Source of the DNA: JBMYZL01 sp965661765
GTDB taxonomy: Bacteria > Bacteroidota > Bacteroidia > Flavobacteriales_D > Sanyastnellaceae
Direction of reading: 5' to 3'
Assembly (NCBI GenBank): GCA_965661765.1
Contig: CBFIFE010000016.1
Location: forward strand, 1 to 48,453
Length of the DNA: 48,453 nucleotides
Under the pieces are notes generated by a model that saw only the letters and a list, made by a program, of their open reading frames with translations, had not been told where the DNA came from and searched no databases. Numbering within the stretch: the first letter of the stretch is position 1; each line of letters starts with the position of its first letter. Positions 34,134 through 44,354 of this stretch are shown here, in pieces. The translations under genes and the position numbers were made by a program.

Positions 34134-35143
34134 TGTCTCGCGGCGACCTTTGCATTCTGTCCGTTCCGGTACAAGTCGGAAAGACGACCCGGCTCCAGGC
34201 CTGGGTCGCCGAAGCGCAATCGAAAGGTCAACGATTCGGCGGATTTTTGATGCCCGACAATGCGGTCGGTCAACGCATGCTCCAACCCCTTTCCCTAGGT
34301 GCCTTCGCCCAGCCCATCGAAGACCCTGTTGCCGGTGACTTGTCCATCGGTCGATTTCGCTTCCGCACCGCGGCGTTCCAAGCCGCGCTGGCAGCCCTCG
34401 ATGCCGCATTGGAAGAAACCGCAGACTGGGTTGTGGTGGACGAAATCGGCCCGCTCGAAATCCGCAAGGCACAGGGACTTGAGCCGGGATTTGGGCCTTG
34501 GATCCATCGCTGGCGTCAACAGATGGATAGACCGAATCTCCTGCTGGTCATCCGCGATTTCCTGCTCGAGGAGGCGACGAAAACGTACGATTTGCAAGGG
34601 GCGAAGGTGAATGAAGGGCCTTGGTTCGCCCCGGATTTGGCCCCCATCGCGGGGGTTCTGCTGGCAGGGGGAGAAAGCAAGCGCAGGGCCAAACCCAACC
34701 TCCCCCACCCCGCCGGTGGCACCTGGAACAGCCAAGCGCATGACCAACTCGCCCGGCACCTCCCCAACGTGTGGATCTCCGGGGGCATGGCCGATGCCGC
34801 CCAATGGGCAGGACATGGACCCTTGACGGGGATTCTGTCAGCCGCCGATGCCCTGCCCGGTCACAGCCTGCTGGTGCGTTCCGTCGATCGCCCCGACCTG
34901 TCCGACACCGCCATCGCCAAACTCCTGTCCGCCCATCGCCTCACCGGCCGATCCGTCTGCTTCCGGCAGGGCGAACGGTTGGAGCCACTTGTGGCGTTGT
35001 ATTCGGCGCGGGATTTGGACTGGATTCGCAAGAACTTGGAGACTTCGGGGCAGGACGCTCTGCCGCACATGTTGGACCCGCTTGTGCTGCCCGTGCACGC
35101 CCGTGAATCCCTCGGTTTGACCCGTCGTTCGGCGGCCGTTTGA
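34133..35143 (+). CDS. THEP1-like NTPase - MobA-like fusion
   Basis: 336 residues from ATG 34133, which overlaps the preceding stop; a longer upstream frame lies inside the membrane-protein gene and is rejected. Residues 1-~170 are a P-loop domain of the THEP1 nucleoside-triphosphatase type: SVPVQVGKTTRL (G16-K17-T18-T19; the first Gly of Walker A is replaced) and Walker B VVVDEIGPLEI at ~101-111. Residues ~172-330 resemble MobA (molybdenum-cofactor nucleotidyltransferase): GVLLAGGESKRRAKPNL, GPLTGILSAADAL, DRPDLSD in place of the usual D-x-P-x-L, and RLEPLVALYS. The MobA signature is degenerate (ESKRR instead of xSxRMG) and the middle is shortened. The fusion suggests linked nucleotide binding and transfer, but whether the MobA half is active is open. 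No other molybdopterin genes are in the window. Confidence 0.8.
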   Translation: MSRGDLCILSVPVQVGKTTRLQAWVAEAQSKGQRFGGFLMPDNAVGQRMLQPLSLGAFAQPIEDPVAGDLSIGRFRFRTAAFQAALAALDAALEETADWVVVDEIGPLEIRKAQGLEPGFGPWIHRWRQQMDRPNLLLVIRDFLLEEATKTYDLQGAKVNEGPWFAPDLAPIAGVLLAGGESKRRAKPNLPHPAGGTWNSQAHDQLARHLPNVWISGGMADAAQWAGHGPLTGILSAADALPGHSLLVRSVDRPDLSDTAIAKLLSAHRLTGRSVCFRQGERLEPLVALYSARDLDWIRKNLETSGQDALPHMLDPLVLPVHARESLGLTRRSAAV

Positions 35144-35179
35144 ACCTCGAAGGGCCGGCAAAACGGGCCCGCCTCGTCC

Positions 35180-35983
35180 CTATTTGGGTCGGAAGGGGAG
35201 CTTCATTTGGTACCCCAGGTCGTCGGACCGGGTGGGGTCGGTGATGTCGAGGCCGTAGCGGATTTGGTCTACATCGCCGTAGACGAAAGTGCCGAAAAGC
35301 CGATCCCACACCGACAGCATGTTCCCGAAATTGCTGTCCGTCCACGGCGCCACGTCATGGTGGTGAAACTTGTGCATGTTCGGCGAAATGAACAGCAGGC
35401 TGATCGCTCGGTCCGCCCACAGCGGCAACGCCACATTCGCGTGGGTCATGTAGGTGAAAAAAACGGTCAGGATGCGGTAAAACACGTAAAAACTGACCGG
35501 TGCTCCTGTGATGAATACGGCCAACAACGCGAAGCACTCTCGGACGACGAAATCCAACGGGTGGTGACGCGTTCCCGTGGTCACATCCACGTGCGTGTCG
35601 CTGTGGTGCACCTGATGCAAACGCCAGAAGGGCGGAAACATGTGGAGCAAATAATGCACGGTGTATTGCGCCACGAGGTCCAGCACCACCACAGCCACGA
35701 GCAACTCTGCCCAAACCGGCCAGTCCACAAGTGCCAACAAGCCCCAGTTGCTGGCGTCCATCCACGAGAAAACACCGACCGTCGCCGCGCCGAACAGCAC
35801 GTTGATGGCCATCGTGGTGGCGAGGAAAGTCAGGTTCACCCGGGTGTGTTTCCAGGTTCGGTAGCCGCCCGAGAACAAAGGGCGAATGCCTTCGACCAAC
35901 AAATTCAGGGACATGCACACGACAATCCAGCCGAGCTTCTGCCAAGCGGGCATGTCTTCGAAAAAGCCAAGGAACCATTCCAT
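35180..35983 (-). CDS. Sterol desaturase / fatty-acid hydroxylase family protein
   Basis: 267 residues with four or more hydrophobic segments (LGWIVVCMSLNLLVEGI, FLATTMAINVLFGAATVGVF, LLVAVVVLDLVAQYTVHYLL). The family's di-iron histidine clusters are all present: HYLLH, HQVHHSDTH, TRHHP, and HKFHHHD near the C-terminus. Such integral-membrane di-iron enzymes hydroxylate or desaturate lipids, sterols or carotenoids; the sequence does not define the substrate. It is convergent with the THEP1-MobA-like gene (36 bp apart) and transcribed in the same direction as the CotH gene that ends 34 bp upstream of its start, so it could be read from that promoter, although the two do not look functionally related. 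Confidence 0.93.
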   Translation of the reverse strand: MEWFLGFFEDMPAWQKLGWIVVCMSLNLLVEGIRPLFSGGYRTWKHTRVNLTFLATTMAINVLFGAATVGVFSWMDASNWGLLALVDWPVWAELLVAVVVLDLVAQYTVHYLLHMFPPFWRLHQVHHSDTHVDVTTGTRHHPLDFVVRECFALLAVFITGAPVSFYVFYRILTVFFTYMTHANVALPLWADRAISLLFISPNMHKFHHHDVAPWTDSNFGNMLSVWDRLFGTFVYGDVDQIRYGLDITDPTRSDDLGYQMKLPFRPK

Positions 35984-36017
35984 GGCGTCAAATTACGCAG
36001 AGAACCCGCTCAATCGG

Positions 36018-38324
36018 TCACCACCCACTCCCGCCGACCCGCAGAAAACGGACCACATCGCCCGAAGCTGTCCGCAGCACATACGTCCCCGCCGACAAGC
36101 CACTCAACGCCACCGCCGACGTCCACGCCACCTCTTGAACAGGCCGGCCTGCAGCATCATAAATCACACCTTGAACCGCTCGACTCAGCTGAAGCCACTG
36201 TCCAGCATTCGGATTGGGCCAAGCCCTGAGGTCCTCCTCCGCCACTGGCCCCGAGGTGACACCGAGCACAATGGCACCGTTGTTCGAATAGTCCGGCGTG
36301 GGCGTGGCAAACCAAACCCAATTCGGCGCCCCATCCGTCAACCGCCCCAACGAAACATTGGTGTCTGAGGGCCCGAAGGCCACATACCGCTGCAAGGTCC
36401 AGTCCCCATCGTCCTCCAACCGGAACAGCGCCACTTGTTCTCCGCCGGCCGACAAGTTGAACCCGGCGTGGTTTTCGCCTTGCTCCTCATCATTGTCCGT
36501 CCAAATCAAGTGCCAGTCCCCTGGTTCGAGCACCATGTCCGGCAAATTGTACTTGTCCGGCGTGTCGAGGTCATCGGTCAACCACAAATTCCCCAACCAA
36601 ACCGGCGTCGTCCCCGCATTGTACAACTCCACCCAATCATCAAACTCCCCAAATTCATCAAAAATCACCCCGCCGTTGGAGGCCAGCAACTCGTTGAACA
36701 GCACATCCCCGGGCACCAGCCCCACCGGAACCTGCCGCGGCTCGCACGGAATCTCCCGCGCCAACGAACCTGCCGTGGCCTCCACCGTGTAATGCACCTC
36801 TGTCCACCCCGAGGCCACGGGCACCTTGACGCCGTACGTCCCATCTCCTGCCGCACGATCGCCGCTCATCCCATCGTCCGCCATCGGGTACGCCATCGGC
36901 CCACTCCCCGGATCAACCCAAGCCACTACCGACGGTTCCCCGTCCGATGCTTCCACAATCGCTCGAATCCGCAACGTGTCCAACACCGGCCCGTTGTCTT
37001 CGAGCTCGTGCACGACGAGCACGGGCACATCCGGATCCAAGGCCGCATCAAGTGAGGCTGATCGCGCCGACACCCAGTCGTACAGCCCAAACTCCACGTG
37101 CCCCCCAGCCGCTGACACATCCGCCGAGGACCAGTCGCTGTAGCTGAAGCCAAACGGCAACGGGTAAAAATCATCCGCTTGAACATGAGGCGCCAGCGTC
37201 GCTTGCCAAGTCTCCACGACCGGCGTCACCGCATTGAGGTTGAACAACTCCTGAGCATATCTCCGCAAGTAGTGCGTGAACCAACTTCGGTACTCATCCA
37301 CCGCCATGATGCGCGTGAACAACGGCCGATCCTCCCCCACAAAATCATAAGGACTCACCTCCGCCCAATTCACGCCCCCAATCCAATTGATGCCCCAAGT
37401 ATTGTCGAGGTCATAAGTGATGAACTCCATCAGGTCCGTCTGCGGGTTGTGGTAGAGGAAATAATTGTTCTTGTTGACGCTGTAATTGTCCCAGTGACCG
37501 AAAAGCACCTCGAGCGCTTGCGTCTTCAAAAAATCCGCCACATTGAACACTTCTTCAATTTCACAAGGAAATTCGCTGTTGGGCGTGTTGTTGAGTACAT
37601 CGATGAACAAGGCCAAATCCGAATAGTCATCTCCCCCCTGATTCGTCTGCAAATCATACGGCCGCCGACCGTTGACGACGAGTTTGTAATCATCTGGGTC
37701 CTCGCCGAGATACATCAAATCCGCCGGCCACAAGCACTTGTAGAGGTTCCCCCCGTCGCTGTCGTAATACTCCTCGACCCACTCTTCGTCCATGTGCTCG
37801 GTGTTGACATAGAGCCCCATGTAGTCCTCGTTGAGGTGGAACCGAACAAAACTGGTCCGGGTGCCCGGCAAACCCGCCTCCCGAATCATCTGCCAAGAGA
37901 GGGCGGCGCGGAGGAGGGAGGGGTCGTTTTGGTTTGCATTCAGGTTCAACTTCTCCACATCGTAGAGCTTCTGGCCCTGAACAAACTCATTGAGGTCCAG
38001 TTTGAAGCTCTTCTTCGGCGAATTCAACGACGTGTTCCCTCGCAAGCGCACCCCGATGTTGAGGACCGTGTCCGACGGCGCGCCTGCGGGGTCGAAGTAG
38101 TACATGTCCGCCGGGAACAAGTTGTTCGCAGCGTACCCCACGTCCCCGTAGAGCAAAGCCTCCACGCTGTCGGGAGACATCCACACCTGCACCGTCGCCA
38201 CGCCCGAGCTGTCGTACAATGGGCCGTAGAACGGAATGTCGGTTTGGCCGAGGGCGGCAGTCCAGCACGCCCAACCGAGCACAGCAGCGGCAAAGCCCCG
38301 CAATGGCAACGTTTTCAGATTCAT
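36018..38324 (-). CDS. Secreted CotH-kinase-family protein with lamin-tail and T9SS domains
   Basis: 768 residues with a signal peptide (GFAAAVLGWACWTAALGQ). Residues ~60-400 are a CotH domain: GVRLRGNTSLNSPKKSFKLD, LSWQMIREAGLPG, VRFHLNEDYMGLYVNTEHMD, GNLYKC, WDNYSVNKNNYFLYHNP, and ITYDLDNTWGIN with the metal-binding D-x-D. CotH of Bacillus is an atypical protein kinase acting on spore-coat proteins; Bacteroidota homologues are secreted and their substrates unknown. A beta domain (~440-540; DGMSGDRAAGDGTYGVKVP) and a lamin-tail domain (~550-690; DVLFNELLASNGG, DWVELYNAGTTPVWLGNLWL) follow, then a T9SS sorting domain (AWPNPNAGQW, GLSAGTYVLRTAS, VRFLRV). A short tandem repeat separates it from the upstream membrane-protein gene. 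Confidence 0.92.
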   Translation of the reverse strand: MNLKTLPLRGFAAAVLGWACWTAALGQTDIPFYGPLYDSSGVATVQVWMSPDSVEALLYGDVGYAANNLFPADMYYFDPAGAPSDTVLNIGVRLRGNTSLNSPKKSFKLDLNEFVQGQKLYDVEKLNLNANQNDPSLLRAALSWQMIREAGLPGTRTSFVRFHLNEDYMGLYVNTEHMDEEWVEEYYDSDGGNLYKCLWPADLMYLGEDPDDYKLVVNGRRPYDLQTNQGGDDYSDLALFIDVLNNTPNSEFPCEIEEVFNVADFLKTQALEVLFGHWDNYSVNKNNYFLYHNPQTDLMEFITYDLDNTWGINWIGGVNWAEVSPYDFVGEDRPLFTRIMAVDEYRSWFTHYLRRYAQELFNLNAVTPVVETWQATLAPHVQADDFYPLPFGFSYSDWSSADVSAAGGHVEFGLYDWVSARSASLDAALDPDVPVLVVHELEDNGPVLDTLRIRAIVEASDGEPSVVAWVDPGSGPMAYPMADDGMSGDRAAGDGTYGVKVPVASGWTEVHYTVEATAGSLAREIPCEPRQVPVGLVPGDVLFNELLASNGGVIFDEFGEFDDWVELYNAGTTPVWLGNLWLTDDLDTPDKYNLPDMVLEPGDWHLIWTDNDEEQGENHAGFNLSAGGEQVALFRLEDDGDWTLQRYVAFGPSDTNVSLGRLTDGAPNWVWFATPTPDYSNNGAIVLGVTSGPVAEEDLRAWPNPNAGQWLQLSRAVQGVIYDAAGRPVQEVAWTSAVALSGLSAGTYVLRTASGDVVRFLRVGGSGW

Positions 38325-38429
38325 GAATGGAAAGCAGGTTTCAACCCCCGAAGATAAACCAATGTCCCAGGAATTGCAGATGCAGGGCTTGGGGGGAAGG
38401 CTGATGATGCCGCAGAACCAAAAAGAAAC

Positions 38430-40523
<2,094 letters not shown>

Positions 40524-40527
<4 letters not shown>

Positions 40528-41258
40528 GAAGCGGGCTTTTCGATGACACCGATGACACTCTTGCCGAAAGTGCCTCGCACCAAGGGATCCAGCAAAGCGC
40601 GACTCACTGGGACCATCCAAGTGTCCCACATCTTGACTTGGGCAGGGGTCGGCGCAGACTGCCGCAACAGGAGTTTGTTCAGCAACGACGGAAAAACACC
40701 AACCGCCTCGAGGTGGCGAAGGGTGAGGATGTGGCCTTCGGGAAAGCCCTTTTCGAACTCAGACCGCAACATCCGACGGGTGTAACGCCGATAGTGGCCG
40801 ATCGCCGCGTCAAATTCACTGAACAGTGCAGGGTAAGCCGGCACAACGACAATGAGCCGTCCCCCTGGTCGCAGCAACCCTGCAGCGCGGGCCACCTCGG
40901 CCACTGCGTCCTCGATGTGCTCCAAAACATCGGAATACAGAATGACATCGAAGCCGTCCCGAATGACATCGGCCGACAAGGATCCCGTGGTGCCCTGGAC
41001 GTGCAGCAGGTGTTCGCCACATCCCGAAGTGAATCGCTTGGACTCTGCGATCAAGTCGCCATCCGGTTCCAGCAGGGAAATGTCCGGTGAAAGGTGTGCA
41101 TAATGCGGCACATTTCCACCGAGGCCAGAGCCCACTTCAAGCATTCTGTCTCCTCCCATGTACGGCGCGAGGAAGTCGAACAAATACGATTTCCAATTGA
41201 TCGCATCTCGGAACAAAGTCAATTCGCTGCCCTCGTATGTGCGTTCTGCAATGCTCAT
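40524..41258 (-). CDS. Class I SAM-dependent methyltransferase
   Basis: 244 residues from ATG 41258, which overlaps the stop of the GT2 gene (ATGA). Motif I is clear (RMLEVGSGLGGNVPHYA), followed by the acidic end of strand 2 (ISLLEPDGDLI) and the motif IV region (FDVILYSDVLEHIEDAV), then LLRPGGRLIVVVPAYP. This is the Methyltransf_11/23 type often found in surface-glycan clusters. The C-terminal part (HYRRYTRRMLRSEFEKG, LRHLEAVGVFPSLLNKLLLR) is typical of methyltransferases that partner GT2 enzymes. It may methylate a sugar or lipid carrier in the same pathway as its two overlapping neighbours; no substrate can be named. Confidence 0.93.
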
Positions 41259-42130
41259 TTGATTTTGCGTTTCTGAAAATTCAAGGCCACCAATCCCAAA
41301 ATGAAACCAATCAAACAAATCAACCCCGCATTGCCCAGTCCGACAATTACGGTCGATGTCCAGCCAGGAATGGCTTTATGTGTAACGAAACGGGAATGCA
41401 AAATAAAAAGGAACAATCCGCCGATGACCAACAGCACCAGCAAAAACACCCGAAACATGGCATGAACCATGGCTTCGGCTTGCTCCACAAGGGACATCAA
41501 GCCATGAACCGTCAGCTTGCGATAGCTCATTTTCGATAGGCCTCCCAGGCGAGGCAGTCGGTCGACCCTGACTTCGTTGCTGGGCAACTGCAACCGGTCC
41601 AGCGCCGCGGCAAAGTGGACAAATCCCTCTTCCCCCAAGCGTTCCGCAACGCTGTGGTGCAACAACGCAAAATTCCCATGCCGCATCGGCCGACCGATGA
41701 CCGCGCGATACAGCAACCGATAGGCAAAATACCCCAGCCGAAACCGCAGCCCCTCCTGCCGCTGTCCCCGTCGGGCGAACACCACGCCGTGCTCCACCCG
41801 TCCCGACCAAAGTCGTTCGATCGCCGCCGGGTCATCCTCCCCATCGCCGTCCATCACAAAACACCATGCAGCATCCCGAACGGACTGAAGCCCTTTGCGA
41901 ATGGCCGCTTGATGACCGACGTTGAACGGCAACCGGACAATCTCCGCGTTCAGCTGAGCCACCACTTCCGGCAAACCATCGTCTGACGCGTCATCCACCA
42001 CCACAATCCGCCACACCCCTGGCAACTCGTCAAGCGCCTGCCGAACCGCAGGCAGCAGCGCAGCCGCCGCCACACGCTCGTTGTGCATCGGCAGAATAAC
42101 AACGCCAGTGATTGGATGGGAATCGCTCAT
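41255..42130 (-). CDS. GT2-family glycosyltransferase (DPM/GtrB-like) with C-terminal membrane helices
   Basis: 291 residues. The GT-A nucleotide-binding fold is seen in GVVILPMHNERVAAAALLPA, RIVVVDDASDDGL and LPFNVGHQAAIRKGL, with the acidic metal site in FVMDGDGEDDP. Two transmembrane helices lie at the C-terminus (FRVFLLVLLVIGGLFLFIL and VIVGLGNAGLICLIGFILG). This matches polyprenyl-phosphate glycosyltransferases of the DPM1/GtrB type, which load a sugar from an NDP-sugar onto a lipid carrier at the cytoplasmic face. It is the first gene of a three-gene run with overlapping starts and stops; the YfhO-like protein downstream could use the lipid-linked sugar outside. Divergent from the OB-fold protein at 42182 with 51 bp between starts. 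Confidence 0.93.
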   Translation of the reverse strand: MSDSHPITGVVILPMHNERVAAAALLPAVRQALDELPGVWRIVVVDDASDDGLPEVVAQLNAEIVRLPFNVGHQAAIRKGLQSVRDAAWCFVMDGDGEDDPAAIERLWSGRVEHGVVFARRGQRQEGLRFRLGYFAYRLLYRAVIGRPMRHGNFALLHHSVAERLGEEGFVHFAAALDRLQLPSNEVRVDRLPRLGGLSKMSYRKLTVHGLMSLVEQAEAMVHAMFRVFLLVLLVIGGLFLFILHSRFVTHKAIPGWTSTVIVGLGNAGLICLIGFILGLVALNFQKRKIK

Positions 42131-42181
42131 TGCCCCCGCAATTTACTGCAGCAAGCCGTTTCCCTGACCTATATTCCCGGC

Positions 42182-43096
42182 ATGAAACACCTCTACTCCA
42201 TGCTGTTGCTGGCTTTGGGGATGGCGGATTTGGCAGGCCAAACCCTGCCCATTGCCTCCATCCAAGGCAACACCTCCGTCTCGCCCTACGTCGATTCGAC
42301 GGTCACCATCCTCGCCTATGTCACCGAGGCGCACGGCGAAAACTGGTACATGCAAGATGCTTACGGCGCCTGGAACGGCATCCGGGTCATCGGCCCGGAC
42401 CTGCTCGTCCCATCGAACCCGCCCTGGTGGACAGACGAGCGCCCGCCCGAAACTGGCGACTACCTCGAAATCAGCGGCGTCGTCGCTGAGGTCGGCGGCA
42501 ACACCGAAATCCACGACGCCCAGCTCGTTGACTTCACCGATTTTTGGGTGGCCACACCATCTGGCGTGACTGTGACCGGTATCTCTTTACAGGACGAGCA
42601 ATACGAGGGCACCCGTGTGCGCATGGAACAGGTGACGGTGGTGAATGGGCCGGATGCAAACTGGGTTTGGTCAGTGACCGATGGGGTGACAGAAACCATC
42701 TGCGTGGGTGTCGATACAGATGACCCGACAGGCACAGAAGACCCCGATGGGCCGACGCCAGGAGATGTGTACAAGGTGTATGGTACGTCTCTTGAAGTTG
42801 ATGGGACCTACGTCCTGCACATCAGCGATATTGACGTGATCTCTTTGTCGACTGAAAACCTCCAGGGCCCTGCGGCGCTGTCATTCTCCCCCAATCCCGT
42901 GGTCGATTTCGTGACAATTGCTGGGGACTGGGCAGGCGCGACTTGGGCTGCCTTGGACGCTCAGGGAAGGCTGATTGACTCCGGCAGATTCACTCAGAAC
43001 CCAGCCCGGCTCAACGCAAGCCGTTGGTCAGCCGGAATCATCACCATCCGGATCTCGAAAGGAGACTTGGTGTCAATGGGGCAAATCGTGAAATAG
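42182..43096 (+). CDS. Secreted OB-fold-like protein with T9SS sorting domain
   Basis: 304 residues from ATG 42182, giving a signal peptide (YSMLLLALGMADLAGQ). Residues ~22-225 look like one or two OB-fold-type beta domains (IASIQGNTSVSPYVDSTVTI, YMQDAYGAWNGIRV, TGDYLEISGVVAEVGGNTEI, YEGTRVRMEQVTVVNGP), similar in style to the N-terminal part of the PLD protein at 25105. The C-terminal ~75 residues are a T9SS domain (SFSPNPVVDFVTI, LDAQGRLIDSG, SAGIITIRISKG). No catalytic residues are recognised; it is probably a surface binding protein. The gene is followed directly by a 14-nt tandem repeat and is convergent with cysQ. Confidence 0.82.
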   Translation: MKHLYSMLLLALGMADLAGQTLPIASIQGNTSVSPYVDSTVTILAYVTEAHGENWYMQDAYGAWNGIRVIGPDLLVPSNPPWWTDERPPETGDYLEISGVVAEVGGNTEIHDAQLVDFTDFWVATPSGVTVTGISLQDEQYEGTRVRMEQVTVVNGPDANWVWSVTDGVTETICVGVDTDDPTGTEDPDGPTPGDVYKVYGTSLEVDGTYVLHISDIDVISLSTENLQGPAALSFSPNPVVDFVTIAGDWAGATWAALDAQGRLIDSGRFTQNPARLNASRWSAGIITIRISKGDLVSMGQIVK

Positions 43097-43111
43097 GAAG
43101 CGGGGTTGAGG

Positions 43112-43211
43112 GGGGAGGATTCAGGGGGAGGATTCAGAGGGGAGGATTCAGAGGGGAGGATTCAGAGGGGAGGATTCAGAGGGGAGGATTCAGAGGGGAG
43201 GATTCAGAGGG
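43112..43211. repeat. 14-nt GGGGAGGATTCAGA tandem repeat
   Basis: Seven copies of GAGGATTCAG begin at 43115, 43128, 43142, 43156, 43170, 43184 and 43198. Spacing is exactly 14 nt except the first interval of 13. The array is between the stops of the convergent OB-fold and cysQ genes. The period is not a multiple of three, and reading frames through it (RGEDSEG, RIQRGGF) belong to no gene. There are no unique spacers, so it is not a CRISPR array. The rest of the 228-bp gap holds nothing recognisable. Confidence 0.95.
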
Positions 43212-43324
43212 AACACGGTTTGAGGGGGTCGGCTTCTTTCGCGAAATCGAAGCGCCGAAAACCAAGTCCCCCCGGCGCCCCTCCTTTCCCCTGCAACCCC
43301 TCCCCCCCTTGCGACTCGTTGCTT

Positions 43325-44140
43325 TTATCGAACGAGGAACCAATTGTTGAGGAGGTTCTCTCGATTGTAAGTCATCGTCCGCTGGGTTTGTTGGTCAATC
43401 ACGTCGAAGCCCGCCGCCGTGCAAATGGCTTGGCCTGCAGCCGTGTCCCATTCCATCGTCGGCGCGAACCTCGGGTAACAATCGGCGAGGCCTTCGGCGA
43501 CCATGCACAGCTTGAGCGAACTTCCCTTGCTGATGGTGGCCACTTCACCGTGCTCGGCTTGGCACGACGCGATGTAGTCCGCCGTCTCTGGCGACATGTG
43601 CGAACGGCTGGCCACCACGGTGAATGAACGATCCCCTTTGGGGCGCGGCAGGGTGTCCGCCGAAGCAACGAATGCCTCAACATCCGGGCAACTCGCTGTC
43701 GCGGGGATGACCGATTTGAATGCGCCGGCCTCAGCGGACCCGACGTAAAACTCACCTGAAACGGGAACATAAATCACGCCGAGCACTGGCTGTCCGCCAT
43801 CGACAAGGGCGATGTTGACCGTGAACTCCCCGTTGCGCTTGATGAATTCCTTTGTGCCATCAATCGGATCGACAATCCACAGCCGCTCCCAATCCCGCCG
43901 CTCGGCATAAGGCATTTCTCGGCCCTCTTCGCTGAGAACCGGGATGTCGGTCGTCGCGAGGTGGCGCATGATCACTTCATGGCTGGCGCGGTCGGCGCGT
44001 GTCAGCGGGCTGTTGTCGCCTTTGATTTCGACATCAAAATCGCCGGATTCGTAAATCTCAAGGATGACCTGCCCCGCCTCGTGGGCCGCGTTCAACGCGA
44101 TCTGGAGCCATTCGTTCTTGATTTCTGTCTGGGTACTCAT
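43325..44140 (-). CDS. cysQ: 3'(2'),5'-bisphosphate nucleotidase CysQ
   Basis: 271 residues from ATG 44140; the frame is open 8 codons further. This is a Li+-sensitive inositol-monophosphatase-fold enzyme that hydrolyses 3'-phosphoadenosine 5'-phosphate (PAP) in sulfur assimilation. Motifs: SPLTRADRASHEVIMRHL, PVLSEEG (metal-binding Glu pair), the hallmark WIVDPIDGTKEFIKRNGEFT, and near the C-terminus MEWDTAAGQAICTAAG. Length is right for CysQ. Neighbours do not include sulfate-assimilation genes. It is convergent with the OB-fold gene and divergent from the leucine-rich-repeat gene across 214 bp. Confidence 0.95.
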   Translation of the reverse strand: MSTQTEIKNEWLQIALNAAHEAGQVILEIYESGDFDVEIKGDNSPLTRADRASHEVIMRHLATTDIPVLSEEGREMPYAERRDWERLWIVDPIDGTKEFIKRNGEFTVNIALVDGGQPVLGVIYVPVSGEFYVGSAEAGAFKSVIPATASCPDVEAFVASADTLPRPKGDRSFTVVASRSHMSPETADYIASCQAEHGEVATISKGSSLKLCMVAEGLADCYPRFAPTMEWDTAAGQAICTAAGFDVIDQQTQRTMTYNRENLLNNWFLVR

Positions 44141-44314
44141 TCGGACCAAATTTGGTTTCTCCACTTCTCCTCAACCATTCGTTTCAGCATTGCGCCGGCA
44201 AGTTAGCCCACAACGGGCCCTTCCTCCGCATGCCGACACACCCCCCATTTGTGGCTGTGCAAAAGCTCTGAAAAATTTCAATCCACCGCCGCGGCAGGAT
44301 CACCGGCTGCTCAT

Positions 44315-44322
44315 TAGGTTTG
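44315..44322 (+). promoter_or_regulatory. Candidate -7 promoter element for the 44355 gene
   Basis: TAGGTTTG is an exact match to the Bacteroidota -7 consensus TAnnTTTG, 33 nt before the ATG at 44355. No clear -33 TTG is seen at 19-21 nt upstream, so the call is tentative. Confidence 0.38.
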
Positions 44323-44354
44323 CTTTGCATTGTAGCGCACCACATCCAATTCAC

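Noticed and set aside
40528..40629. N-terminal 34 residues of the YfhO-like frame from the ATG at 40629
   Set aside because: They fall wholly inside the methyltransferase gene and have no membrane or signal character; the TTG at 40527 gives a normal N-terminus and coupling.
43112..43211. CRISPR array
   Set aside because: The 14-nt repeats are directly adjacent with no unique spacers and there are no cas genes.
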